Assembly: GCA_028279245.1 (NCBI GenBank)
Contig: JANQOE010000032.1
Span: forward strand, 1 to 44,497
Source: Alphaproteobacteria bacterium
Lineage (GTDB): Bacteria; Pseudomonadota; Alphaproteobacteria; UBA6615
Length of the DNA stretch: 44,497 bases
Direction: 5' to 3'
The position numbers and the translations under genes are program-made. Under the pieces are notes generated by a model. It had not been told where the DNA came from. It saw nothing but the letters and a program-made list of their open reading frames with translations, and did no database searches. Below are positions 24,587 through 34,258 of the stretch, in pieces. Numbering within the stretch: the stretch's first letter is position 1; every line of letters begins with the position of its first letter.

Positions 24587-25711
24587 ATGTTGGCAAGACC
24601 AGTCATATTCGCCGGTGCGGCGGCGGCGCTCGTTGCCGCTGCTGCAGTAAGCCCGGCGCACGCGCAAGAGGTCGTATCGGGCCCGGCCAGCGTCGAGCAG
24701 CAGTGCTTTACGCCGTTTGCCGAGGACACGAAGTTCTTCAAGTTCCCGGGCAAGGAACCGCCGTACAAGATCGCCCTGGCCAACGGCTTCGTCGGCAACA
24801 CCTGGCGCATCCAGATGATCAAGACGCTGAAGGCCTACTCGGAGCAGCCTGAAGTCGCGCCGTTGATCGACGAGTTGAAGATCGTCTCCACCGGGACGGA
24901 CGTGTCGGCACAGATCGCCGCCATCGACAACTTCATCAACTCGGGCTTCGACGCCATCCTCACGATCGCCGTGAACCCGACCGCGTTTGGTCCGGTCATC
25001 CGCCGCGCCAAGCGCGCCGGCGTCGTGCTGGTGCCGTTCGACAACGTCCTCGACACCGACGAGGTGCTGCAGGTCAATCAGGACCAGCTCGAAATGGGCC
25101 GCATCATGGGCCAGTGGCTGGAGAAGCATCTGAGCGGTTCCGGCAAGGTGCTGGAGGTGCGTGGTTTGCAGGGCAACTCGGTGGACCGTGACCGGCATCT
25201 CGGCTTCCGTGAGGTCATGGACGGCAAGGACTACGAGATCATCGAAGTCGTCGGCAACTGGGACGACGGCACCGCCCAGAAGGTTGTTGCCGATGCCGTT
25301 GCGGTGCATGGCCAGTTCGACGGCATGTACGTGCAGGGTGGCTCAACCGGCGCCGTCCGCGCGCTGATGGATGCCGGCCATCCCTTCATCCCGGTATCGG
25401 GCGAAGGCGAAAACGGCTTCCGCAAGCTGTGCTCCCAGCACTCCGGCGACGGCTTGAAGTGCTCCTCCGCCGTACAGTCGCCGGGCCTCGTGGCGATCGC
25501 CGCCAAGACGGCATTGACGGCACTGCAGGGTGAAACCCTGCCGCAGTATGTGTCGGTGCCGATTCCGTTGACCGAAGACCCGGATTGGGAACCGGGCGTG
25601 AACTACTTCCCGGATCTCACTGACAACTTCTTTGCGGCAAATGCCTGGCCGCCATGTGGTGTGAACATCACGGCGACCGAAATCATGGCAAAGACCGAAG
25701 CCGACCAATAG
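24587..25711 (+). CDS. Ribose-type ABC importer, periplasmic binding protein
   Basis: A 374-residue type 1 periplasmic binding protein (RbsB-like, CUT2). The signal peptide spans about 1-28 (VIFAGAAAALVAAAAVSPAHAQ). The body has IALANGFVGNTWRIQMIKTL, VSAQIAAIDNFINSGFDAIL and YVQGGSTGAVRALMDAGHP, the alternating strands of this fold. Several Cys (QQCFTPF, KLCSQHSGDGLKC, PPCGVN) may form disulfides, more than usual for the family. The ATG at 24587 follows GAGGGAGG; an open frame to 24425 has no such site. It heads an operon with one double ATPase and two permeases. The ligand, a sugar or related compound, is unknown. Confidence 0.9.
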   Translation: MLARPVIFAGAAAALVAAAAVSPAHAQEVVSGPASVEQQCFTPFAEDTKFFKFPGKEPPYKIALANGFVGNTWRIQMIKTLKAYSEQPEVAPLIDELKIVSTGTDVSAQIAAIDNFINSGFDAILTIAVNPTAFGPVIRRAKRAGVVLVPFDNVLDTDEVLQVNQDQLEMGRIMGQWLEKHLSGSGKVLEVRGLQGNSVDRDRHLGFREVMDGKDYEIIEVVGNWDDGTAQKVVADAVAVHGQFDGMYVQGGSTGAVRALMDAGHPFIPVSGEGENGFRKLCSQHSGDGLKCSSAVQSPGLVAIAAKTALTALQGETLPQYVSVPIPLTEDPDWEPGVNYFPDLTDNFFAANAWPPCGVNITATEIMAKTEADQ

Positions 25712-25723
25712 GACGCGGCAAAA

Positions 25724-25755
25724 GCGGCACCATCCCGGATCCGGGGTGGTGCCGC
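25724..25755 (+). other. Strong intercistronic hairpin after the binding-protein gene
   Basis: GCGGCACCA pairs with TGGTGCCGC over 9 bp, and CCCGG/CCGGG continues the stem across a T-G wobble. It starts 13 bases after the stop codon and has no T-run. Such hairpins protect the binding-protein message and lower expression of the downstream ATPase. Confidence 0.65.
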
Positions 25756-25792
25756 ACTCGTTTGCTTGTCAGGGGGAGGAAGTCATCGGCTG

Positions 25793-27336
<1,544 letters not shown>

Positions 27337-27340
<4 letters not shown>

Positions 27341-28317
27341 AGGATACCCGGCTTTGGCTGGCCCAGAACTACGGCCCGCTATTGGCGTTCATCGTGTTCG
27401 CCTTGATGTTCTACACCTTCATCGCCCGGCACCCGGTGGGACTGACCGTGCCGGTCGCCACGACCGCCGCGAACAAAGCGGTGCTGCTGGCGCTCATCGG
27501 CATGGCGCAGACGGTCCCGGTTCTGACCGGTGGTCTGGACTTGTCGGTCGGCTTCATGGTCGTCATGACCAATACCGTCGCGTCGGTCATCGTCGTCGGC
27601 TCGCCGCTGCAAACCGCTCTCGGCGTCATCGGCGTGCTGGCGGTCGGCATGACGGCCGGTTTCATCAACGGGGCGATCGTCGTCTACGGTCGGCTACAGC
27701 CCATCATCACGACCCTCGCGACCGGCGCCGTGTACTTCGGCATTGCATTGTTCATCCGGCCCATTCCCGGCGGAACGGTGAACTACGACTTCGCCGACTT
27801 CATGACCTTCACCGTCTTTGAAACGATCCCGACCACACTGGTCTTGCTGTTGATCGTTGTCGTGTTCATCTGGATCCCCTTTCGCCGCTCCACCCTGGGG
27901 CGCGGTTGTTACGCCGCCGGCTCGGCGGAAGGTGCCGCCTACCTGTCAGGCGTCAACATCGACCGGTCGAAGCTCGCGGCCTACACGATGTCCGGCCTGC
28001 TCTGCGCGATTGCCGGCCTTGTGCTGACTTTCATCACGGGATCGGGAGAGGCGAGCGGCCCCCAGGGCGCCACCTTCACGCTCGCCTCAATCGCCGCCGT
28101 CGTCATTGGTGGCACATCCTTATATGGCGGCACCGGCACGGCGATCGGTTCGATTTTCGGCGCGTTCATCCTGCGCACGATCGATGACCTGTTGTTTGTC
28201 TTCGACCTGCCGCCGCTGTGGCAGCCACTGTTCCAGGGCGTCGTCCTGTTAACCGCCGTCAGTCTGGGCGCGTTTGCGGTGATCCGTATCCGCAACCGGC
28301 TAGACTTGTTCCAGTAG
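27337..28317 (+). CDS. Ribose-type ABC importer, permease (first)
   Basis: A 326-residue inner-membrane permease of the RbsC family. Conserved segments include ALIGMAQTVPVLTGGLDLSVG, LQPIITTLATGAVYFGIALF, GSAEGAAYLSGVNIDRSKLA and IAAVVIGGTSLYGGTGTAIG. The ATG overlaps the ATPase stop (ATGA). Two permease genes in tandem suggest a heterodimeric membrane domain, in contrast to the homodimer of RbsC. Confidence 0.92.
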
Positions 28318-28327
28318 GGGGCGGCGC

Positions 28328-29278
28328 ATGGGGATGTTACGCGCAGTCGACAAGTCGGTGATCATCGCCTGGGGCTTTGTCGTCCTGCTGCTCGCCACCG
28401 CCAGCATCGTCCTGCAGACCGGCAGCTTCTTCAGCTCCCAGTATCTGCTGCAGCAGCTGCAGATAGCGACTTTCCTAGGCATCGTGGCGTCGGGCGCCAT
28501 GGTCGTCATCCTGTTGGGGCACATCGACCTATCGATCCCCTGGATCGTCACGGTCGGCGGCATGATGTCGACGGCGGCGGCGGGATGGTGGGATCCGGCG
28601 CTAGCCGTACCATTCGGCCTGCTGGCGGGCCTCGCTTTCGGCGTCCTGAACGGCGTCGGCGTGGCGTTCCTGCGGATCCCGTCGATGATATTCACCCTGG
28701 GCGTCAACACGGTCGCCCAAGGCTTGATGGTCCTGCATACCGGTGGCTTCGCGCCCCAGGATCACGCCACCGACTTGATGCACTTCCTCGCGGTCGGTCG
28801 CACGGTCGGCAACATCCCCAACGCAGTCTTCGTGTGGGTCCTCGTAGGGCTGCTCATCGTCTTCATGCTGCGCTACACGCCGCTGGGCCGCTACATTTAC
28901 GCCATTGGTAACAAGGAAGGCGCGACCTACCTGTCGGGCGTCGACACCCGGCTCGTCATCATCGGCTGTTTCGCCATTTCCGGCGTCTGCAGCGCCTTGG
29001 CCGGCATCATGCTGGCCGGCCACACCACCAAGGCCTATCAGGCGATGGGCGACCCGTTCCTGCTGCCGGCCATCGCCGCTGTCGTGTTAGGCGGAACCAA
29101 CATCCTGGGTGGTCGCGGCACCTACGCTGGCACGATAGCTGGTGTCATCCTGATCACCATCCTGCAGAGCATTCTTGCCGTGATGCAGATGCCGGAAGCC
29201 GGCCGTCAGGTAATTTTTGGCGTCGTCATTGTCGTCATGCTCCTCGTCTACGGACGTGGGCAACGGGTGCAGGGCTAG
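28328..29278 (+). CDS. Ribose-type ABC importer, permease (second)
   Basis: A 316-residue RbsC-family permease, partner of the preceding one. It has GAMVVILLGHIDLSIPWIV (GGLDLS-type motif, here GHIDLS), RIPSMIFTLGVNTVAQGL, GNKEGATYLSGVDTRLVIIG and LPAIAAVVLGGTNILGGRGT. ATGGGGATG at 28328 offers two starts, with GGGGGCGG just upstream. It begins 10 bp after the first permease stop. Its TAG overlaps the stop of the convergent small gene in CTAG (29275-29278). Confidence 0.92.
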   Translation: MGMLRAVDKSVIIAWGFVVLLLATASIVLQTGSFFSSQYLLQQLQIATFLGIVASGAMVVILLGHIDLSIPWIVTVGGMMSTAAAGWWDPALAVPFGLLAGLAFGVLNGVGVAFLRIPSMIFTLGVNTVAQGLMVLHTGGFAPQDHATDLMHFLAVGRTVGNIPNAVFVWVLVGLLIVFMLRYTPLGRYIYAIGNKEGATYLSGVDTRLVIIGCFAISGVCSALAGIMLAGHTTKAYQAMGDPFLLPAIAAVVLGGTNILGGRGTYAGTIAGVILITILQSILAVMQMPEAGRQVIFGVVIVVMLLVYGRGQRVQG

Positions 29279-29424
29279 AACAGCACCCAGAGCAGCCAGC
29301 TCATTCCGCCGATGGTCAGGCAAGCGCTGGCGGCCATCAGGCCCAGGCCGAGCGGCCACAGATCGGCGACGATTTCCGGCTCGGGCGGATCGAAGAACGC
29401 GCGGGTCAGGCGCAACTCGAACAT
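29275..29424 (-). CDS. Tiny single-span membrane protein, 49 aa
   Basis: Starts at the ATG 29422-29424 (MFELRLTRAFFDPPEPEIVA), eleven bases after the stop of the 101-aa gene upstream, with AGGCGGA as a possible ribosome site. A single hydrophobic helix fills the C-terminal half (PLGLGLMAASACLTIGGMSW onward) and ends at the stop, so it is a tail-anchored or single-pass protein. No family is recognised. It probably forms an operon with 29436-29741. A longer open frame upstream of this ATG is out of frame with that gene and not credible. Confidence 0.5.
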   Translation of the reverse strand: MFELRLTRAFFDPPEPEIVADLWPLGLGLMAASACLTIGGMSWLLWVLF

Positions 29425-29435
29425 CGCGGGTCCGC

Positions 29436-29741
29436 CTAAGCCTGCGGCTGCGCCGGCGCATCCGGCGACAGCGGTTGCCACATGTCGCCAGTCGACACGA
29501 TGCAGGATTGGCCCCCGGGGCGCGTCACGATCATCGTCCACGTACCGGAGGGTGAGGCGAGCATCTCGACCAGATTGCCGGCCCCCGACAGCGCGCGGAT
29601 CACCGGCGCTTCGCTGTATTTGTCGGCCAGGCGCTCTTGAATGGACTGCCGGTTGCCGCAAAACGTGCCGAACGTTTCGGCGTATGCCGGCATCGCCATG
29701 CATGCCACAATCGCCGCCAGTCCGAGTGTTTTGATTTTCAA
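29436..29741 (-). CDS. Small exported protein of unknown function
   Basis: A 101-residue protein. Signal peptide at about 1-21 (KTLGLAAIVACMAMPAYA/E). The mature part has FCGNRQSIQERLADKYSEA, then SPSGTWTMIVTRPGGQSCIV, a pattern I recognise from short alphaproteobacterial periplasmic proteins (two Cys, GTWT...GxSC...W) of undefined role. The two mature Cys probably form a disulfide. The start is TTG at 29741, with GAGGTG six bases upstream. It is followed by the 49-aa membrane gene. Confidence 0.75.
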   Translation of the reverse strand: MKIKTLGLAAIVACMAMPAYAETFGTFCGNRQSIQERLADKYSEAPVIRALSGAGNLVEMLASPSGTWTMIVTRPGGQSCIVSTGDMWQPLSPDAPAQPQA

Positions 29742-29872
29742 CGGACACCTCGCTTGCCGCGCGCAAAAGGCTTAACTGCGCGAACGAGGTGCCTCTAACA
29801 CGCCAGTGCGGCGTGGCGTCACTACGATGGTGCCGCTAGACTCACTTATGACTCATGAGAATTGGGGGCGGT

Positions 29873-30646
29873 CTAGAGGGCGTTGAGCCAGCCCAATCCG
29901 GCGCCGGTGTCGCCTTTTGGCCGGTATTCGCAGCCGACCCAACTCTGGTAGCCGACCTCGTCTAGCACGTCGAACAGGAAGGGATAGTTGATCTCTCCCA
30001 CGTTCGGTTCATGCCGTCCCGGTACGCCAGCGATCTGCACGTGACCGACGATATCGGCGTATTCGCGGATATGGCGGGCCAGATCGCCTTCCATGATCTG
30101 ACAATGGTAAAGGTCGAGCTGCAGTCGCAGATTGGCGGCCCCAACCTCTTCGATGATCGCCCGCGCCTGTGCCTGCGACGTCAGGAAGTACCCGGGCACA
30201 TCTTGGGTGTTCAGCGGCTCCAGCAAGAGCGTGACATCCGCCGCGGCCGCTTTGGGCGCCGCCTGGCGCAGGTTCTCGATCAGCGTCTGCCGGCACGCTT
30301 CGAGCGTCGCACCTGCCGGGGTCAGCCCGGCCATCGCGTGCAATCGCGGGCACTTCAATGCGGCTGCGTAGTCCAGGGCCGTGTCTAGGGCGACCGCGAA
30401 TTCCTCTTCCCGGCCGGGTAGGGCGCCCATTCCCCGCTCACCGTCGTCCCACGCGCCTTGCCCAAAGTTGAACAAGGCCTGGGTCAGTCCGTTGTTCGTC
30501 AGCGCCGCGGCAAGATCTTCCTTCGCGTAGGCATAGGGGAACAAGAACTCGACCCCCGTGAAACCGGCCGCGGCAGCGGCTTCGAACCGCTCGAGAAACG
30601 GCAGTTCGGTGAACATCATGCTCAGGTTGGCGGCGAATCTAGGCAT
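29873..30646 (-). CDS. hyi: Hydroxypyruvate isomerase
   Basis: A 257-residue TIM-barrel enzyme that interconverts hydroxypyruvate and tartronate semialdehyde in glyoxylate/glycerate metabolism. Matching segments: PRFAANLSMMFTELPFLERF, GVEFLFPYAY, LLLEPLNTQDVPGYFL, LQLDLYHCQIMEGDLARHI, HVQIAGVPGRHEP, GEINYPFLFD and GCEYRPKGDTGAGLGW. The Glu/Asp/His/Glu set for the metal is present. OtnI-type 2-oxo-tetronate isomerases are close relatives and cannot be fully excluded. It is divergent from the kinase/enolase pair; the gap holds a perfect palindrome at 30694-30708. No tartronate semialdehyde reductase or glyoxylate carboligase is in the window. Confidence 0.85.
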   Translation of the reverse strand: MPRFAANLSMMFTELPFLERFEAAAAAGFTGVEFLFPYAYAKEDLAAALTNNGLTQALFNFGQGAWDDGERGMGALPGREEEFAVALDTALDYAAALKCPRLHAMAGLTPAGATLEACRQTLIENLRQAAPKAAAADVTLLLEPLNTQDVPGYFLTSQAQARAIIEEVGAANLRLQLDLYHCQIMEGDLARHIREYADIVGHVQIAGVPGRHEPNVGEINYPFLFDVLDEVGYQSWVGCEYRPKGDTGAGLGWLNAL

Positions 30647-30693
30647 GGGCTGAGCATAGCCGGCCTACAACCGATGTCCATCTCCAGCCATTT

Positions 30694-30708
30694 CTTTGTC
30701 TGACAAAG
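30694..30708. promoter_or_regulatory. Perfect 15-bp palindrome between hyi and the kinase gene
   Basis: CTTTGTCTGACAAAG is a perfect inverted repeat (7 + 1 + 7) that fits the GntR/FadR-type pattern TNGTNNNACNA as TTGTCTGACAA. It lies 48 bases upstream of the hyi start. It shares TTTGTC with the repeats at the GntR regulator's own promoter. Confidence 0.5.
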
Positions 30709-30877
30709 GCCCCGGCGCCGAACACCTGCTTGGTATTAGGTTTCACCTGTGTCCGACCTTCTTCGTCGGGTGTTCAGCCTCCAACTTGCCCTCTTCCACG
30801 GCCAGCCCCCGCACCGTGGAGAGGGCATCCCTTTGCCCAGGTCTATGATTCGCCGGCCCCGGTGCTATGAAGTCGCC

Positions 30878-31909
30878 ATGGCAACGGACCCACCGATTTC
30901 GGTCGCCCCGGAGGTTGAAGCGGCACTCAGCCGTCTCGGGTTGATCGGTGCCGGCGACGACGTGCGGTTCACGCCGCTGACCGGCGGCGTTTCGTCCGAC
31001 ATCTGGCGGGTCGATCGGCCGGGACAGCCGCCGATCTGCGTCAAGCAGGCCGCATCGCAGCTTCGGGTCGAAGCGGATTGGCGGGTGCCGGTCGAACGCA
31101 ATGCATTCGAGGCGGCCTGGCTGCGCCGCGCCGGCGATTTGGTACCCGGCATGGCGCCCCGGTTGCTGGGTGAGGACCGGGCAACCGGCCTGCTGGCGAT
31201 GGAGTACCTGCCGCCCGGAGACTATCCGGTCTGGAAGCAGCAGCTGCTCGATGGCCAGGCCGACCCGGGCGTCGCCACTGCGGTCGCCGACCGGCTGGGC
31301 CGGCTGCACGCCGCGACCGCGCACGACAACGCTGTGGCGAACGCCTTCCAGACCGACGAGATCTTCTGGGGCATTCGCCTGGACCCCTACCTGATCGCCA
31401 CCGCGACAGCGCATCCCGATCTGCACACCGAACTGGAACGGCTCGCCAAGTCGACCGCGGCCACCCGCCTGGCGTTGGTGCATGGCGACGTCAGCCCCAA
31501 GAACATCCTGATCGGCCCCGACGGACCGGTGCTGCTCGACGCGGAATGCGCCTGGTATGGCGACCCCGCCTTCGATTTGGCGTTTTGCCTCAACCACCTC
31601 CTGCTCAAATGTTTGGCAGCTCCGCAAGCAATGGCCGACTTTTTGAGCTGCTTCAACAGCATGGTGTCGGCCTATCTCCCTCGCGTGGATTGGGAACCGC
31701 CGGCCGATCTAGAGCGGCGCGCGGCAGCCCTGCTGCCGGCCCTGACCCTAGCTCGGGTGGATGGAAAATCGCCCGTCGAATACATCGTCGCGGACGCCCA
31801 GAAGGCACTAGTGCGCCGTGCGGCCATCCCACAGATCAAGACCCCGCGTGACCAGTTGTCGGACATTGCGGAAACCTGGAGAAGAGCGCTGACCGATGCC
31901 CAACACTGA
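30878..31909 (+). CDS. APH-fold phosphotransferase (small-molecule kinase)
   Basis: A 343-residue kinase of the aminoglycoside/choline kinase superfamily. The Gly-rich segment is FTPLTGGVSSDIWRV, the ATP-binding Lys is in PICVKQA, the catalytic loop is LALVHGDVSPKNILIG, and the metal site is LLDAECAWYGDPAFDLAF. The start chosen is the ATG at 30878 (MATDPPISVAPE); an open frame to 30749 is also possible, neither having a strong ribosome site. Its last 14 bases overlap the enolase-like gene, so the two are translated together and probably act in succession. The substrate is unlikely to be an antibiotic; a small hydroxy acid or sugar is more plausible from context. Confidence 0.8.
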   Translation: MATDPPISVAPEVEAALSRLGLIGAGDDVRFTPLTGGVSSDIWRVDRPGQPPICVKQAASQLRVEADWRVPVERNAFEAAWLRRAGDLVPGMAPRLLGEDRATGLLAMEYLPPGDYPVWKQQLLDGQADPGVATAVADRLGRLHAATAHDNAVANAFQTDEIFWGIRLDPYLIATATAHPDLHTELERLAKSTAATRLALVHGDVSPKNILIGPDGPVLLDAECAWYGDPAFDLAFCLNHLLLKCLAAPQAMADFLSCFNSMVSAYLPRVDWEPPADLERRAAALLPALTLARVDGKSPVEYIVADAQKALVRRAAIPQIKTPRDQLSDIAETWRRALTDAQH

Positions 31910-33176
31910 AATCGTCAAGGTCGATGGCCTGCGCGTATGGGACTCCCGTGGCCGCCCAACCGTGGAAGCCCATGTGCACTTGGCCGACGGCACCATCGGG
32001 CGCGGTATCGCCCCGGCCGGCGCTTCGACCGGCAGCGCGGAAGCGCTGGAACTGCGTGACGGGGGCGAGGGGCTCGCCGCCTACGGCGTCACCAAAGCAG
32101 TGAACAACGTCACCGGCGAAATCAGTACAGCGCTGCGTGGCCTCGACGCTGCCGATCAGGCCGGCGTCGACCGTTGCCTGATCGACCTCGACGGCACGCC
32201 GAACAAGGCACGGCTCGGCGCCAACGCCACCGTGGCGGTCTCGATGGCCACGGCCAACGCCGCCGCAGCGGCCGCCGGCCTGCCGCTCTATCGCTGGCTG
32301 GGCGGCGAGGACGCAGTGACGCTGCCGTTACCGGAGGTGCAGATCTTCGGCGGCGGCGCCCACGCCGGCGGGCGTGTCGACATTCAGGATTTTCTCGTGG
32401 TTTGCCCCGGCGCAACTTCCTTTGCCGAGGCCATGGATTGGACCGCGCAGGTCTACTACACCGCCGGCGAAATCATGAAAAAGGCCGGCAAGCTCGTCGG
32501 TGTCGCCGATGAAGGCGGGTTCTGGCCGGACTTCGACAGCAACGAGGCGGTGCTCGACGCGCTGACCGACGCAATCGCCCAGGCGGGTTTCAGCGCACCG
32601 GATCAGGTGGCCATCGCCCTCGATATCGCCGCGTCGGAGTTTGGTGCGGCCGGGCGTTATCGGCTGGCCCTGGATAATCGGGATTTGGACGACGCCGGCA
32701 TGGTCGAACTGATCCAATCCTGGCTGCAACGTTTCCCGATCGTCTCGGTCGAAGACCCGTTGGCCGAAGACGATTTCGCTGGCTTTGCCAAGCTCACCGC
32801 AGCAGCCGGCCCCGCCGTCCAGATCGTCGGCGACGACCTATTGGTGACGGATGCCGGCCGGGTCCGGCGCGCGGCGGAACTGGGTGCCGCCAACACTGTG
32901 CTGCTCAAACCCAATCAGCGCGGCACCTTGACGGAAACCCTGGCCGCCTGGACCGCCGCGCGTGACGTCGGCTACGGCGCCATCATGTCCGCGCGCTCCG
33001 GCGAGACCGAGGATGTGACGATCCTCCATCTGGCGGTCGGTTGGGGTGTGCCGCAATTCAAGGTCGGGTCCTTTGCCCGCTCCGAACGCATGGCCAAATG
33101 GAACGAAGCCCTGCGGGTCGAACGGGAACTCGGTTCGCGCGCCGCCTTTGCTGGCGCCGCCGCACTGCGCCGCTAA
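31896..33176 (+). CDS. Enolase paralogue with altered active site
   Basis: A 426-residue protein that aligns throughout with enolase (2-phosphoglycerate to PEP). Kept: the GASTG loop Ser, the His of GGAHAG, Glu of DEGGF (yeast E211), the three metal acids (ALDIAASEF, SVEDP, VGDDL), Lys of LLKPNQ (K345), and R-S of SARSGETED. Changed: QEF reads QDF (yeast E168 to Asp), SHRSGETED reads SARSGETED (H373 to Ala), GDEGGFAP reads ADEGGFWPD, and NQIGT reads NQRGT. These differ from housekeeping enolases and suggest another 2-phospho-acid substrate or reduced activity. The ATG lies inside the kinase gene, with GGAGAAGAG eight to ten bases upstream. The stop overlaps that of the convergent PA14-type gene. 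Confidence 0.85.
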   Translation: MPNTEIVKVDGLRVWDSRGRPTVEAHVHLADGTIGRGIAPAGASTGSAEALELRDGGEGLAAYGVTKAVNNVTGEISTALRGLDAADQAGVDRCLIDLDGTPNKARLGANATVAVSMATANAAAAAAGLPLYRWLGGEDAVTLPLPEVQIFGGGAHAGGRVDIQDFLVVCPGATSFAEAMDWTAQVYYTAGEIMKKAGKLVGVADEGGFWPDFDSNEAVLDALTDAIAQAGFSAPDQVAIALDIAASEFGAAGRYRLALDNRDLDDAGMVELIQSWLQRFPIVSVEDPLAEDDFAGFAKLTAAAGPAVQIVGDDLLVTDAGRVRRAAELGAANTVLLKPNQRGTLTETLAAWTAARDVGYGAIMSARSGETEDVTILHLAVGWGVPQFKVGSFARSERMAKWNEALRVERELGSRAAFAGAAALRR

Positions 33177-33817
33177 CGGACGAACGTATCGTCCGGGTCT
33201 GGCTCCGGCATCGTCTCCGGCCCAGGCGTTGTGCCCGGCAGATGCGCGAACGCTGCGGCCGGCACCAGGTCAAGGTCGCCCTCGGCGCTCGGCGGCAGCC
33301 AGTACATCTCGTGCCGGTGCGAGCCCTTCTTTTGGAAATACGCGATGTCCAGATCGTACCAACCCGGCGTGTCGATCTGTATGGGGATCGGCCCGGAGGT
33401 CGAATCCGAATGCCGGTTCGGATCGGCGTGGACCATCTGCCCGTCTATCTCGACCAGGATGCCGTCGTTCGATACGAATTCGACCTGATAGGTCCCGGCT
33501 TCCTCGAAATGGATCAGCCCCTTCAGCACCGCGGCGACAAGCTCCTGCGAGTTGGTCGACAACACGCTGCGTCCCGTATCGAGCTGCAGCACGGGTTCCC
33601 CGGGTTCGCCACGCGCGCGATGCACGACGTCGTGCATCTGCAGCATCAGGTCAAACCGGTTGCCGCGCCAGTAGGTGGCCGCCAAGCCGGGTGACAAAGC
33701 CTGCCCATTGATCTCGGCAGGTTCGAACCCCGCCAGGGCCTCTTGCGCCAAAACAGGGCCCGCGGGCGAGACCGCGATCAGCGCCGCGAGCGCGATGTGC
33801 CGGAACCGATGCAACAT
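33173..33817 (-). CDS. Exported PA14-like domain protein
   Basis: A 214-residue periplasmic or secreted protein. Signal peptide at about 1-24 (HIALAALIAVSPAGPVLA). The mature part has PGLAATYWRGNRFD, then IHFEEAGTYQVEFVSNDGIL, VEIDGQMVHADPNRHSD and TPGWYDLDIAYFQKKGSHRH, the beta-sandwich pattern of PA14 domains, which commonly bind carbohydrate with a Ca site. The Pro/Asp-rich C-terminal tail is disordered. The ATG at 33817 follows GGAGAAG. It lies downstream of uraH on the same strand, with an 87-bp gap holding no clear element. A link to purine breakdown is not evident. Confidence 0.7.
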   Translation of the reverse strand: MLHRFRHIALAALIAVSPAGPVLAQEALAGFEPAEINGQALSPGLAATYWRGNRFDLMLQMHDVVHRARGEPGEPVLQLDTGRSVLSTNSQELVAAVLKGLIHFEEAGTYQVEFVSNDGILVEIDGQMVHADPNRHSDSTSGPIPIQIDTPGWYDLDIAYFQKKGSHRHEMYWLPPSAEGDLDLVPAAAFAHLPGTTPGPETMPEPDPDDTFVR

Positions 33818-33904
33818 GTTGGCTTCTCCGGTGCCTGTGACCTCTCGATATTGGACGAAAATCGCCGGTATTGCAGCCCAACCTTGGAACCAGGTCCGTC
33901 CGTG

Positions 33905-34258
33905 TCAGCTACCCCGGTAGGTCGAATAACTCCATGGCGAACACAAGAGAGGCACATGGTAGTGCGCAAGTGGGTCCGCCATGGCAAATCGGATGGGCAC
34001 GACGTCTAGAAAAGGCGGGTCGGCCAGGTCGGCGCCGAGCCCGCGGAAATACGCCGCGACATGAAACTGCATCTCGTAGCGGCCGGTACCTGCCGGGCGC
34101 TCGACCAGCGGCGCGTCGGTCCGCCCATCGCCGTTGGTCTCCACCGTTGAGACAGCGATAAGCGAACCGTCCGCAGCGACCTCGAACAGGTCGATCCGCA
34201 TGCCGGCCGCAGGTTTGCCATGCGCCGTATCCAACACGTGGGTGGTCAATCCGGTCAT
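33905..34258 (-). CDS. uraH: 5-hydroxyisourate hydrolase
   Basis: A 117-residue transthyretin-like enzyme that hydrolyses 5-hydroxyisourate to OHCU, the second step of urate breakdown. It begins [19 protein letters not shown] (catalytic His) and ends in YSTYRGS, the diagnostic C-terminal YRGS of the enzyme as opposed to thyroid-hormone binding transthyretins. [17 protein letters not shown] includes the active-site Arg. The ATG at 34258 overlaps the uraD stop (ATGA). It functions as a tetramer in the cytoplasm. Confidence 0.94.
   Translation of the reverse strand: MTGLTTHVLDTAHGKPAAGMRIDLFEVAADGSLIAVSTVETNGDGRTDAPLVERPAGTGRYEMQFHVAAYFRGLGADLADPPFLDVVPIRFAMADPLAHYHVPLLCSPWSYSTYRGS

Noticed and set aside
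29425..29766. Upstream part of a 163-codon minus-strand frame ending at 29275
   Set aside because: It overlaps the signal-peptide protein at 29436-29741 in another frame; only its last 49 codons have their own start and make a sensible membrane protein.
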